From contig CAZPRY010000006.1 of assembly GCA_964589175.1 (NCBI GenBank), positions 79,921-143,920 on the forward strand: 64,000 bases of DNA, in the 5' to 3' direction. A program made the translations under genes and the position numbers. Every line of letters begins with the position of its first letter. Position 1 is the first letter of the stretch. Below are positions 51,521 to 59,776 of this stretch, one piece after another. This stretch comes from CAZPRY01 sp964589175 (GTDB lineage: Bacteria > Fidelibacterota > UBA2242). The notes beneath the pieces were generated by a model that was not told the DNA's origin, did no database searches, and worked only from the letters and a program-made list of their open reading frames with translations.

Positions 51521-54500
51521 TTATAACTCTATCCGAATCCCCAGGTCCGCCGTCATCCCGTAGCGTTCGCGGTTATCGATGAAAGTCCAATCGTTGACCC
51601 GGTTCACGATTGAAGTACCCTCGTTAATGTCGGTCAGGTTATTGACATTCAGCATGAGGAAGATTTTATCCGTGACCTTTTGCTTGAGAGCCAGGTCCCA
51701 GCGCGTATAGGCGTTCTGAGTACGATCGGAGCGCCGGGTCGGAGAGAACTCACGGTTAAATTCGCCCTGGTGAAACACTGAAACGCGCACCGAAAAACCG
51801 CCGATATCGTAGCCCAATGCGAAATTGCCGAAAAATTCGGGCTGGCCTTCCAGCTTCTGTTTGTTTTCCTGGAGCAGATAGTGATACTTTTTCGTTGGAA
51901 AGGGCATTCCCGGAAGTTGCTCCAGATATTCCTCGATCAGCACACTGGGGATGTAAGTTTCCGAGCGCACGATCGAGAAGTTATACGAGGCCACGAGATG
52001 CTCCAGAAATCCGGGCAGAAAGCGCAGGTTGGCCTGATGCTCTACCTCGAGTCCCCATACGCGAGTGGGTTTGGTGGAGTTGAACGGATAGGTCAGCTCA
52101 TAGATTTGGTCGGCAAAGCTGGGAATATGCTGCACGCCCAGGCTATCCAGCACCCCGCGCCCCTTAAACACCAGGCCGTCCATCAGATGAAACATATCCT
52201 CGATGTCTTTATAGAATACGGATACCGAAAACAAGCCGATCGCCTTACCGTAGAAAGAAGTGTTGACTTCATAATTCCAGGCTTTGGCGGCTTTCAAGCC
52301 GGGATTGCCGACGATAAACGAATTGGCGGGATAGAACGTGCCACGTTTTCGGGCCACAAAATTGGCCAGACGCCGGTCGAAATCGGGACGAGCCAGCGCC
52401 TTGTAGGCGGCTAGTCGAATGCTCATAAAACTGGTCGGCTTGATGTTAAGGTGAGTATTGGGCAACCAGACCGTTTCTTTATGCGTCGCGGAAGTGTCTT
52501 CAATGGCTCCTGTGGGAACCGGGAAACCGGAGAGATCGCCGGGGGAAAAACGGGAGTCGTAATCATTATCCTCGGATTCCACGCGCACGCCGGCAATCCA
52601 GGTGACGCGCTGCCCGAAATTGATCGTGTTCATCAAGTACCCGGCGGACACTCTCTCGACAACGTCATAGAAAAGCGCATCCGGTTCCAGGTTTTTGTTG
52701 TATTCCGGGTGTTTGCCGGCCGCATCCGAATAACCGTCCCTATTCAAATCCCACCAGTCGCGTAATGCATCCCGATTGATTAAGGGGTAAAGACTGTACT
52801 TGTCAAAAATATCCCGATTGACAGGCGTCTCATCCAGGAAATTGCTGAAGAGAATGATTTTACCACCCACGTTGGCAAAGTCCTCAAAGCGTGTGCCGGT
52901 ATAATCCTTTTCTACAATAGAACCGTCCGCCAGCTTGTTGTATTTCGAAAAGGGCACGTTGTAGTAGGGCGCGAACAATTCGGTCCTGTTACGCGAACGG
53001 GCCCGGCTGTTATATTTACCGCCAAATTTCAGATCGCCGGAAATGATATTGCCGAGAACGTACTTGCGGGACAGATTCAGGAACGCGTTTTTACTCGTTT
53101 CTTCTGAAGTTTCGCCCCGGTAGAAAGCAGTGTTGAAATAGGCTTTTTCAAAATTATTAAGCGCATAGGAAATCAAGTCGTCCAGGGGACCCTTGAAACC
53201 GACCGGAACCGGCAGCATGTGGGATATCGGATTGCCGGCATTATCCAGGGCGGAAGGTTCCAGAAAATCGATTTCATAATCATAGGGAAAGTCCGATTTG
53301 GACTGCGCGAAGGCCAATCCCCAATCCACTTCCAGGCCGAGGAGATAATTATCTCCCTTCAGGTAACTGTTATAAGTATAGATCTGCTGTTCCCGGTCGC
53401 GGGCGCTGTACTCCAGATCGTTATCGGATGTGGTGGGATAGTTTCTTCCGTACTCGATATAATCACGCTGGGTAAAATTATAGACATTGTTGAGGCGGAT
53501 TACACCGCCGTCGGGTGTGGCAAAATCGAGTAATAAACTGGCCCCGCGGCGTTTGCGGGTCTCGTTCGTATATCTCAGTTCCAGATCATTGATTTCCCAG
53601 TCGGTGCCCTGCTCGTTGAGATTCTGATTATAATCCACATCGTAATACTCACGGCTTCGAATCCGCTTCTCGGCATTTGCACTTACCTGCACACCCAGAA
53701 TTTCCTTCCAGAAACGCTGCCCGTATCGAAAATTGAGGTCATACTGGTTGCAGCTCTGCTCCAGGTCATTATAAGATCCTTTACTGTCCAGACGGATCAA
53801 TCGCTCGGAGGGGGCTTTCTTGGTGACCAGGTTGATACTGCCCGCAATCGCGTCGGCGTCTTTATCCGGCGTCAGGGCCTTGTAGAGCTCGATACCGGCC
53901 AGGCTCCCCTGCGAAATCGTACTTAGGTCAACGCCGCGCGAACTGGAATCGGTCGAGGCGATACGTACGCCGTCGACGGTAATGCTCGAGTACTGATCGC
54001 TCAATCCACGCAATACGACCCGGTTGGCCTCCCCGCCGGACCGCAGCACCGAAATACCGGGCAGGCGTCCGATGGCTTCCGCGGCATTGGCATCCGGCAT
54101 TTCCTGAATCTTCTCTTCCGAAATGATATTGACGATAGTATTGGATGTGATCTGCTGGTTGATGGCCGCGGCCTGTCCCACAAACTGACCGGTCACTACA
54201 ACCGTCTCACCCTTGATTACGTCCGGTCGTAATTCGGCATTCAATCCCAACGATACATCATCTCTGACTAAGACCCGAATTTTTTTTGTGACATAACCGA
54301 TATACGAAACAGTCAGGGTATAGGTCCCTTCCGGTATCCGGTTGATGCGATAAACGCCCTCCAGATCGGTGGCCTGGCCCAAAGCCGTACCATCCAAAAA
54401 AACATTGGCGCCGGCCAGCGGCCGGGATGTCAACGAATCACTGACAACACCAGATAACACAGCCTGAGCCATCAGGGACGCGGGAAGACAGCCCAGCAAA

Positions 54501-54559
54501 ACTATGATAAAAAAGACAAAACCGCACTCTCGTATCACGCTTGATTTTTGCAGCCCCAT
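51521..54559 (-). CDS. TonB-dependent outer-membrane receptor
   Basis: 1012 residues from ATG 54559 (AAAGG upstream; the frame to 54646 is not used). Signal peptide, then a carboxypeptidase-regulatory-like domain (VLSGVVSDSLTSRPLAGANV, about 35-120), the plug (EAIGRLPGISVLRSGGEANR, VVLRGLSDQYSSITVDGVRI, SINLVTKK) and a 22-strand type barrel ending in YGMTADLGIRIEL. No SusD gene follows, so it is not a classical SusCD pair. Position at the head of the GH28/GH105 run suggests uptake of oligogalacturonides. It diverges from a membrane-anchored regulator. Confidence 0.94.
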   Translation of the reverse strand: MGLQKSSVIRECGFVFFIIVLLGCLPASLMAQAVLSGVVSDSLTSRPLAGANVFLDGTALGQATDLEGVYRINRIPEGTYTLTVSYIGYVTKKIRVLVRDDVSLGLNAELRPDVIKGETVVVTGQFVGQAAAINQQITSNTIVNIISEEKIQEMPDANAAEAIGRLPGISVLRSGGEANRVVLRGLSDQYSSITVDGVRIASTDSSSRGVDLSTISQGSLAGIELYKALTPDKDADAIAGSINLVTKKAPSERLIRLDSKGSYNDLEQSCNQYDLNFRYGQRFWKEILGVQVSANAEKRIRSREYYDVDYNQNLNEQGTDWEINDLELRYTNETRKRRGASLLLDFATPDGGVIRLNNVYNFTQRDYIEYGRNYPTTSDNDLEYSARDREQQIYTYNSYLKGDNYLLGLEVDWGLAFAQSKSDFPYDYEIDFLEPSALDNAGNPISHMLPVPVGFKGPLDDLISYALNNFEKAYFNTAFYRGETSEETSKNAFLNLSRKYVLGNIISGDLKFGGKYNSRARSRNRTELFAPYYNVPFSKYNKLADGSIVEKDYTGTRFEDFANVGGKIILFSNFLDETPVNRDIFDKYSLYPLINRDALRDWWDLNRDGYSDAAGKHPEYNKNLEPDALFYDVVERVSAGYLMNTINFGQRVTWIAGVRVESEDNDYDSRFSPGDLSGFPVPTGAIEDTSATHKETVWLPNTHLNIKPTSFMSIRLAAYKALARPDFDRRLANFVARKRGTFYPANSFIVGNPGLKAAKAWNYEVNTSFYGKAIGLFSVSVFYKDIEDMFHLMDGLVFKGRGVLDSLGVQHIPSFADQIYELTYPFNSTKPTRVWGLEVEHQANLRFLPGFLEHLVASYNFSIVRSETYIPSVLIEEYLEQLPGMPFPTKKYHYLLQENKQKLEGQPEFFGNFALGYDIGGFSVRVSVFHQGEFNREFSPTRRSDRTQNAYTRWDLALKQKVTDKIFLMLNVNNLTDINEGTSIVNRVNDWTFIDNRERYGMTADLGIRIEL

Positions 54560-54673
54560 GGATCGCCTTTCTGCTTTAAAAAAGTTGAAAAGAAATGCGC
54601 ATATTAATTGTCTGTATATTTGGATTCCCGAATATCCTCGATCCAAGTAACGATAATTAGCGGTGCAAAAAAA

Positions 54674-54693
54674 GTGAATAACTGTGAAGAACT
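54674..54693. promoter_or_regulatory. Tandem 10-bp direct repeat, candidate operator
   Basis: GTGAATAACT (54674-54683) and GTGAAGAACT (54684-54693) abut with one mismatch; a further GTGAAT lies at 54726 and TTCAC at 54698-54702. A 10-bp period puts both copies on one DNA face, as for OmpR/ToxR-type winged-helix proteins. It lies between the TonB receptor gene and the winged-helix regulator gene. Confidence 0.5.
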
Positions 54694-54844
54694 GTTTTTC
54701 ACATCGTATTACATTATCGTAACATGTGAATTACGCGGGCGATATGGACAACGGTACGGGCCGGGGAACAAAAATCCATACAAAGCCGCCAGCCCCAAAC
54801 TTTTCATTTACTTTGCAAATAAAGTTGCTTATTTTTTTTCTCAG

Positions 54845-56068
54845 ATGTCTACCGAAAATACACAAAAGAAATTGCTGGAGAAAATTATCAACAGCGCCGA
54901 GTTTTCGGGGTCGAAAGTGTACGCCTCTTATCTGGCTTACCTGGTCGAGGCCGCTAAAAGTGGTAAATGCCTGAAAGAGACCTCGATTGCCATTGATTTT
55001 TTCGGAAAAGATGCCAATTTCAATCCCGCGGAAGACACGATCGTTCGTTCGCACACCTATACGCTGCGAAAAAAGCTCCAGAGCTATTATTACAGCGAAG
55101 GCAAGGACGACGAGTACCGGCTGCGCATCCCGAAGGGGCATTATGAAACCACTTTTGTTCCTATCACGGAAAATCTCTACCATCCGAAGCACCTCTTCCG
55201 CTGGCTATCGAAAAGATACTATCTGCTAATCATCCTGATCCTCTGCATCCTGCTGGGCCTGATGTGGATTTACTATCAAAACCTCTGCGGGAAACTGGAG
55301 ACCTACCAGATCATCGATAGGAATGATCCCATCTGGCAGGAGTACCTGCAATCGAAATTGCCGGTGCTTGTCGTGGTTGGCGACCATTTTTTCTTTAATA
55401 AATACGACGAAACCTACCAGTATGCGATCGACATCCGGCACGGTAAGATTAATTCGCTTGCGGATATGGAGGCACTCAAGAAAGAGTTCCCCGACAACAG
55501 CATAAAATCCACCGAAGAGCCCTACTTCCCTTACCACAGCATCTGGAGCCTGCCGCCTGTCCTATCCATCCTCTATTCAGCCGGCCAGAAACCGCTTATG
55601 CGCAAATCGTCATCCATCAGTCCCCAGATTCTCGGCGAGTTTAATCTGATCTTTTTGGGAAGCATCAAGACCCTCTATACTTTAAAACATACTCTGTCCG
55701 AGTCGCACTTTGCGTTCGAGATCTTACCGCATAAAATCACCTACACAGCGCCGGACAGCAGTGAATCTCAGGTTTTCCGCACCAGCCTGCATTCGGCCGG
55801 CCCCAACGAGGACCTGGTCCTGGCCCTGAAACTTCCCGGCCCGGCAAATAATTCGATTTTCATCATCGCGTCCTACCATTCGCTGGGCGCACCGGAAATC
55901 GTCAATTACCTCACTGCAACGGCAACCCGCAAAGGAGTCGAACAAAAATTCATCGACAAATACGGGAAGATGCCACAATATTTTGAGATTCTGTTCCGGG
56001 TCACCGGCATCGATAAGACCGCCTACAATACCGAGATGCTGATCTATAATGAGATCACGAAAAATTGA
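54845..56068 (+). CDS. Membrane-anchored winged-helix regulator
   Basis: 407 residues from ATG 54845. The N-terminal 105 residues match the winged-helix domain found before TolB/TPR modules: ASYLAYLVEAAKSGKCLKE, SIAIDFFGKDANFNPAEDTI and VRSHTYTLRKKLQSYYYSEG, ending in RLRIPKGHYETTFVP. One membrane helix follows (about 121-143, YYLLIILILCILLGLMWIYY). The remaining 260 residues would be periplasmic and match nothing that I know; they include VLVVVGDHFFFNKYDE and IFIIASYHSLGAPEIVNYL. This is a ToxR-like one-component layout: sense outside, bind DNA inside. It diverges from the TonB receptor, its likely target. No clear ribosome binding site. Confidence 0.75.
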   Translation: MSTENTQKKLLEKIINSAEFSGSKVYASYLAYLVEAAKSGKCLKETSIAIDFFGKDANFNPAEDTIVRSHTYTLRKKLQSYYYSEGKDDEYRLRIPKGHYETTFVPITENLYHPKHLFRWLSKRYYLLIILILCILLGLMWIYYQNLCGKLETYQIIDRNDPIWQEYLQSKLPVLVVVGDHFFFNKYDETYQYAIDIRHGKINSLADMEALKKEFPDNSIKSTEEPYFPYHSIWSLPPVLSILYSAGQKPLMRKSSSISPQILGEFNLIFLGSIKTLYTLKHTLSESHFAFEILPHKITYTAPDSSESQVFRTSLHSAGPNEDLVLALKLPGPANNSIFIIASYHSLGAPEIVNYLTATATRKGVEQKFIDKYGKMPQYFEILFRVTGIDKTAYNTEMLIYNEITKN

Positions 56069-56177
56069 CCCGGCGGCGCCAGGCATCGGCGGTCTTCGCA
56101 GCTAGTTCATCCAACCAAATTACACAACACCGCCAGATGGCCGAAGCCGGTGTTCGAAATCCCGCGCGAGGCGTTTT

Positions 56178-57299
56178 TTATTTCTTACGATAGATATTGA
56201 CCAGAGCCAGTTTGGCCAACCGCTCGCCGACATCCAATTTGTTCTTCGGATGAATATCCTCCCAATCACCGATATCCTCGGTCACCGCCAGGGCGGTACC
56301 AGGCAACTCCAGGCATTTGCGCTGGGCTTGCCATAGTTGCGCCAGTTCACCCTCCGCATAATCTTTGTACGGCGCAACCTGAACCAGGTAGAAGGGGAAA
56401 TCACCCTGACCCCAGACCTGCCGCCAACCCTCGATCAACGCCTTCATCTTGGAAAAGTACAGCATTCCGTCCCCGACATTGGACTCGCCCTGGTACCAGA
56501 GAACTCCGCGGATCGGGAAAGTCTTAATCGGAAATATCATGGCATTATAAATACGGGAAGGACGTTTTGGCTCACCCCAGACACCCGATTGCTCCATTTC
56601 CATGCGGTTCTGATAGAGATCGCTTACTTCAGGCACTCGTGCATAGCCTTGCGGTGCAATCCAGGGTTCCGCCTTCGTCGCCCCCCAGGAAGCATCGATA
56701 AGCCCCACCGGCACATTCAATTCGCTGTATATCCGGCGTCCGAAAAAATACGCAACGGCTGAGAAACCTTCCCAATCACCCTTGCTGATCGTCTCCGGCG
56801 TACACTCCCTCCAGGTGCCGGCGACATCGGCCAGCGATGTATCGCTCCCCGCTTTGACTACATCGAAGAGACGAATTTGCGGATAGTTTGCATTCCGAAT
56901 CTCTTCGGCCGCATTGTTGACCAGCCCGAGGCCCATTTCCATATTAGACTGACCGGAGCAGAGCCAGACTTCACCGCAAAGCAGGTTATGCAAAACGATC
57001 CGGTTCTGGCCCTGAATATCCAGGCCGTACGGTCCCCCGACTGCCGGAGAGGGACAACTCAATTCCCAGTGACCCTCGGCGTCAACCGTCGCGGAATACG
57101 TTTTTTTATGCCAGCTGCCCTTCACGCTCACCGCCTCGCCGGGCGCTCCCCAGCCCCAGATTTTCAGGTCAATATTCCGCTGCACAACCATATTATCGGA
57201 AAATATTTTCGGCAGATGAATCATGGCCGTCAATTGCAGCGGAAGAATCAGAAAACAGATAAACAGTGAAAGCGATCCCAGTCCCATCATCAATTTCAT
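56178..57299 (-). CDS. Sialate O-acetylesterase-like SGNH esterase
   Basis: 373 residues from ATG 57299, with GGGGAGG six bases upstream. Signal peptide (LSLFICFLILPLQLTAMI), then a beta-sandwich region (IFSDNMVVQRNIDLKIWGWG) and the SGNH hydrolase: nucleophile serine in LCSGQSNMEM, GLIDASWGATKAEPWI, WYQGESNV and the acid-base pair in DIHPKNK. Family members remove acetyl groups from sugars; in a pectin region, O-acetyl groups on galacturonan or rhamnogalacturonan are the likely target. It ends soon after DIHPKNK, shorter than many relatives, without the last beta domain. Confidence 0.88.
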   Translation of the reverse strand: MKLMMGLGSLSLFICFLILPLQLTAMIHLPKIFSDNMVVQRNIDLKIWGWGAPGEAVSVKGSWHKKTYSATVDAEGHWELSCPSPAVGGPYGLDIQGQNRIVLHNLLCGEVWLCSGQSNMEMGLGLVNNAAEEIRNANYPQIRLFDVVKAGSDTSLADVAGTWRECTPETISKGDWEGFSAVAYFFGRRIYSELNVPVGLIDASWGATKAEPWIAPQGYARVPEVSDLYQNRMEMEQSGVWGEPKRPSRIYNAMIFPIKTFPIRGVLWYQGESNVGDGMLYFSKMKALIEGWRQVWGQGDFPFYLVQVAPYKDYAEGELAQLWQAQRKCLELPGTALAVTEDIGDWEDIHPKNKLDVGERLAKLALVNIYRKK

Positions 57300-57337
57300 C
57301 GTATGCCTCCCCTTATTCAGTATATTCATCTCATCAC

Positions 57338-58267
57338 TCAGATCGGAATATCGTTCCGGCGACTCATGGCGCGGTACCTGGCCGGAGAAACGCCGTAATA
57401 TTTTTTAAACATCCCGTAGAAACGGCTCAGGCTCTGAAAGCCTAGATCCAGAGCTACGGCCAGGATTTTGCCGTCGGTTTCGACAATCTGCTTGGCGGCC
57501 TGCTTGATGCGCAATTCGTTGATAAATTCCGTCGGCGTCTTATCAAGATATTTGCGGAAGCATTTACAGAGATGTTCCTGGGAGCAGGGTGCAAGCCGTT
57601 TCATCACAGGCAAACCGCCGGCAAGGTTCTCAGTTTTTTTCATATCCAGACACAACTGGTCGAACCAGACGGGCCGATCATGATGGCCGCCGGAGGAATC
57701 GACTTCTAGGAAAAAACGCGTAAAAATCTCCGCCAGCATGATCTTGATCTTCAGGCGCGCCAGGTCGACAGATGTGTTCTGCAGGGCATTCATGCGAATC
57801 AGGCGCACGGCCAATTCCTCGGTTTCCGACATTGACAATTTAAAAACCGGGGATACGACCGGCCCCGTATATCTCCTCAGGAAAAAATCATTACCCAGAT
57901 ATTCGCTCAGATCGAGCAAAAACTCCAGCCGGAAGGCCACATTGACCAGCTCGCAGGCCGCTTCGCCCAACCGCTCAAAACCGTGGACATCCGTCGGCCG
58001 GATAAACACCAGCGTCCCGCTCTGCAGATCTTGCTCTTCACTGTTGATAATATGCTTAATTTTGCCACTCAGTACCAGAAAAAATTCGGCGAATTCATGA
58101 GTGTGCAGGGCCGTCGCATCGCCGACCAGACTGTGGTAGCGCAGGTCCGAACCGGCCTGTATGCTCTCCGGCTTGCGCCCGCCTTCCCAAACCAGGCGAT
58201 GAAAGGTGATACTGGCGCCGGCCGGGACATGAACAAAATTATCACTTGCCAGGGCAATGGTTTTCAC
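57338..58267 (-). CDS. AraC family regulator with cupin sensor
   Basis: 309 residues from GTG 58267; the AT-rich frame up to 58378 lacks coding character. The N-terminal cupin domain is DATALHTHEFAEFFLVLSGK with SGTLVFIRPTDVHGFE. The C-terminus holds two helix-turn-helices: LAPCSQEHLCKCFRKYLDKT and ILAVALDLGFQSLSRFYGMF, then KKYYGVSPARYR. Such proteins bind a sugar and activate nearby operons. It diverges from the methyltransferase-corrinoid-phosphorylase operon and precedes the esterase on the minus strand by 38 bases. Confidence 0.92.
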   Translation of the reverse strand: MKTIALASDNFVHVPAGASITFHRLVWEGGRKPESIQAGSDLRYHSLVGDATALHTHEFAEFFLVLSGKIKHIINSEEQDLQSGTLVFIRPTDVHGFERLGEAACELVNVAFRLEFLLDLSEYLGNDFFLRRYTGPVVSPVFKLSMSETEELAVRLIRMNALQNTSVDLARLKIKIMLAEIFTRFFLEVDSSGGHHDRPVWFDQLCLDMKKTENLAGGLPVMKRLAPCSQEHLCKCFRKYLDKTPTEFINELRIKQAAKQIVETDGKILAVALDLGFQSLSRFYGMFKKYYGVSPARYRAMSRRNDIPI

Positions 58268-58269
58268 AA

Positions 58270-58300
58270 TGATAATATAGAGCAATATATTGATAATATA
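58270..58300. promoter_or_regulatory. AraC-type operator candidate: two direct repeats 21 bp apart
   Basis: TGATAATATA occurs at 58270-58279 and again at 58291-58300, the same orientation and exactly 21 bp apart, which is the half-site spacing of AraC-type activators. It lies directly before the AraC start and about 80 bases before the plus-strand operon. AT-rich composition raises the risk of chance. Confidence 0.5.
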
Positions 58301-58381
58301 AAGGCTGTTTTCGTCATGAAATAAATATGCATAAAGATGAATATACGGTAATTTTGTTGGGTTATGAAAAAGGAACAAAAG

Positions 58382-59776
58382 ATGACCGGCAAAGAAATAC
58401 TGTTATCCGCATTCCGGAGAGAGCCGACAAAGCGCCCACCCTGGGTTCCCTTTGTGGGTTGCCACGGCGGTAAACTCATCGGTGAACCGGCGGACCGTTA
58501 CTTGAAATCCGGCGCATTAATCACCCGCGGCCTGAAAAGAGCTTACGAACTGTACCGGCCGGATGGACTGCCGGTTATGTTCGATCTGCAGGTGGAGGCT
58601 GAAGTGCTGGGCTGCGATCTGCACTGGGCTATCGACGTACCGCCTTCGGTGGCCTCTCATCCGCTGGATTCGATCCACGGTAAAAGCATCGCCGATCTGC
58701 CGGTGTTCACAACTGACAAGGGGCGCTACCCGGAAATCGCCAAAGCCCTGCGGAACCTTAAAACCGAGATCGGAGAAGAAATTGGGCTGTACGGCCTGAT
58801 CTGCGGTCCCTTCACGCTGGCCCTGCATCTCCTGGGAAACGAGATTTTTCTGGAAATGTACGACCATCCCGAGCAAACCACCGAACTACTGGCCTACTGT
58901 GCGAACGTCGCCCGGCAGGCAAGCGACTTTTACCTGGCAAACGGCGCCGATATCATCGCCGTCGTCGATCCCATGACCAGCCAGATCTCGCCGGAGCATT
59001 TCCGTCACTTCGTCACTCCGGCTGTTAACGGCATCTTCGATCACATCCGCTCCAAAGGCGGGCTCTCCTCGATTTTCGTCTGCGGCGATGTCGATCGTAA
59101 TCTGGAATGCATGTGCGAAACGACCTGCGACAATATCTCGGTAGACGAACAGATTTCGATTCCCAAACTGAAAAACCTGGCCTCAAAATATGAAAAATCT
59201 TTCGGCGGCAATTTAAAACTGACCGTAGCGTTGCTGATGGGCGATGCAGACGACTGCCGGCTCGAAGCCATCCGCAATATCGATGAAGGCGGCCTGACCG
59301 GATTCATCCTGGCGCCCGGTTGTGACATTCCCTACCATGTCCCGGAAGAGAATCTGGAAGCCGTTACGCAAATGGTTCACGATGAATATAAACGTGAAAC
59401 CGCCCGCCAAACGCTGGCAGCTAAAGAGTTCAATTTCGACCACATCCGGCTGCCCGATTACGATCATCTCGAAGATGTGGTTATCGATATCGTCACGCTC
59501 GATTCCAGCTCCTGCGCGCCCTGCCAGTATATGGTGGAAGCCGCTCAAGAGGCATTGGCCGGCCTGGGCGTGAGAGCCGTCATTCACGAGCATAAAATCA
59601 AGAATCAAGAGGGCGTCGGCATGATGTGCAAACTCGGTGTTTCCAGTCTGCCAACGATCTGCATCGACGGTGAAATTACCTTTATCTCGATTATTCCCGA
59701 TCAACCGACCCTGAAAGCCGCGATCGTCAAGCGCGCTCAGGAAAAAACGCGGCGATTCACCGAAGGGATCAGATGA
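58382..59776 (+). CDS. UroD-type methyltransferase fused to a thioredoxin-like domain
   Basis: 464 residues from ATG 58382, with AAGGA seven bases upstream; an ATG at 58364 is less likely. Residues 1 to about 340 are a uroporphyrinogen-decarboxylase-type barrel, as in corrinoid methyltransferases MtaA, MtbA and CmuA (MTGKEILLSAFRREPTKRPP, YGLICGPFTLALHLLGNE, GADIIAVVDPMTSQISPEHF). Two zinc-ligand cysteines are kept (Cys234 in FVCG, Cys314 in LAPGCDIP), but the usual histidine of HxC is Phe232. After a linker, residues about 365-455 form a thioredoxin-like domain with CAPC at 378-381 and a cis-proline-like VSSLPTICIDGE. It overlaps the CobW gene by four bases. Confidence 0.82.
   Translation: MTGKEILLSAFRREPTKRPPWVPFVGCHGGKLIGEPADRYLKSGALITRGLKRAYELYRPDGLPVMFDLQVEAEVLGCDLHWAIDVPPSVASHPLDSIHGKSIADLPVFTTDKGRYPEIAKALRNLKTEIGEEIGLYGLICGPFTLALHLLGNEIFLEMYDHPEQTTELLAYCANVARQASDFYLANGADIIAVVDPMTSQISPEHFRHFVTPAVNGIFDHIRSKGGLSSIFVCGDVDRNLECMCETTCDNISVDEQISIPKLKNLASKYEKSFGGNLKLTVALLMGDADDCRLEAIRNIDEGGLTGFILAPGCDIPYHVPEENLEAVTQMVHDEYKRETARQTLAAKEFNFDHIRLPDYDHLEDVVIDIVTLDSSSCAPCQYMVEAAQEALAGLGVRAVIHEHKIKNQEGVGMMCKLGVSSLPTICIDGEITFISIIPDQPTLKAAIVKRAQEKTRRFTEGIR

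Noticed and set aside
54608..54844. Longer N-terminus of the winged-helix regulator
   Set aside because: It would need a TTG start, covers the promoter region and repeats, and lacks domain-like sequence.
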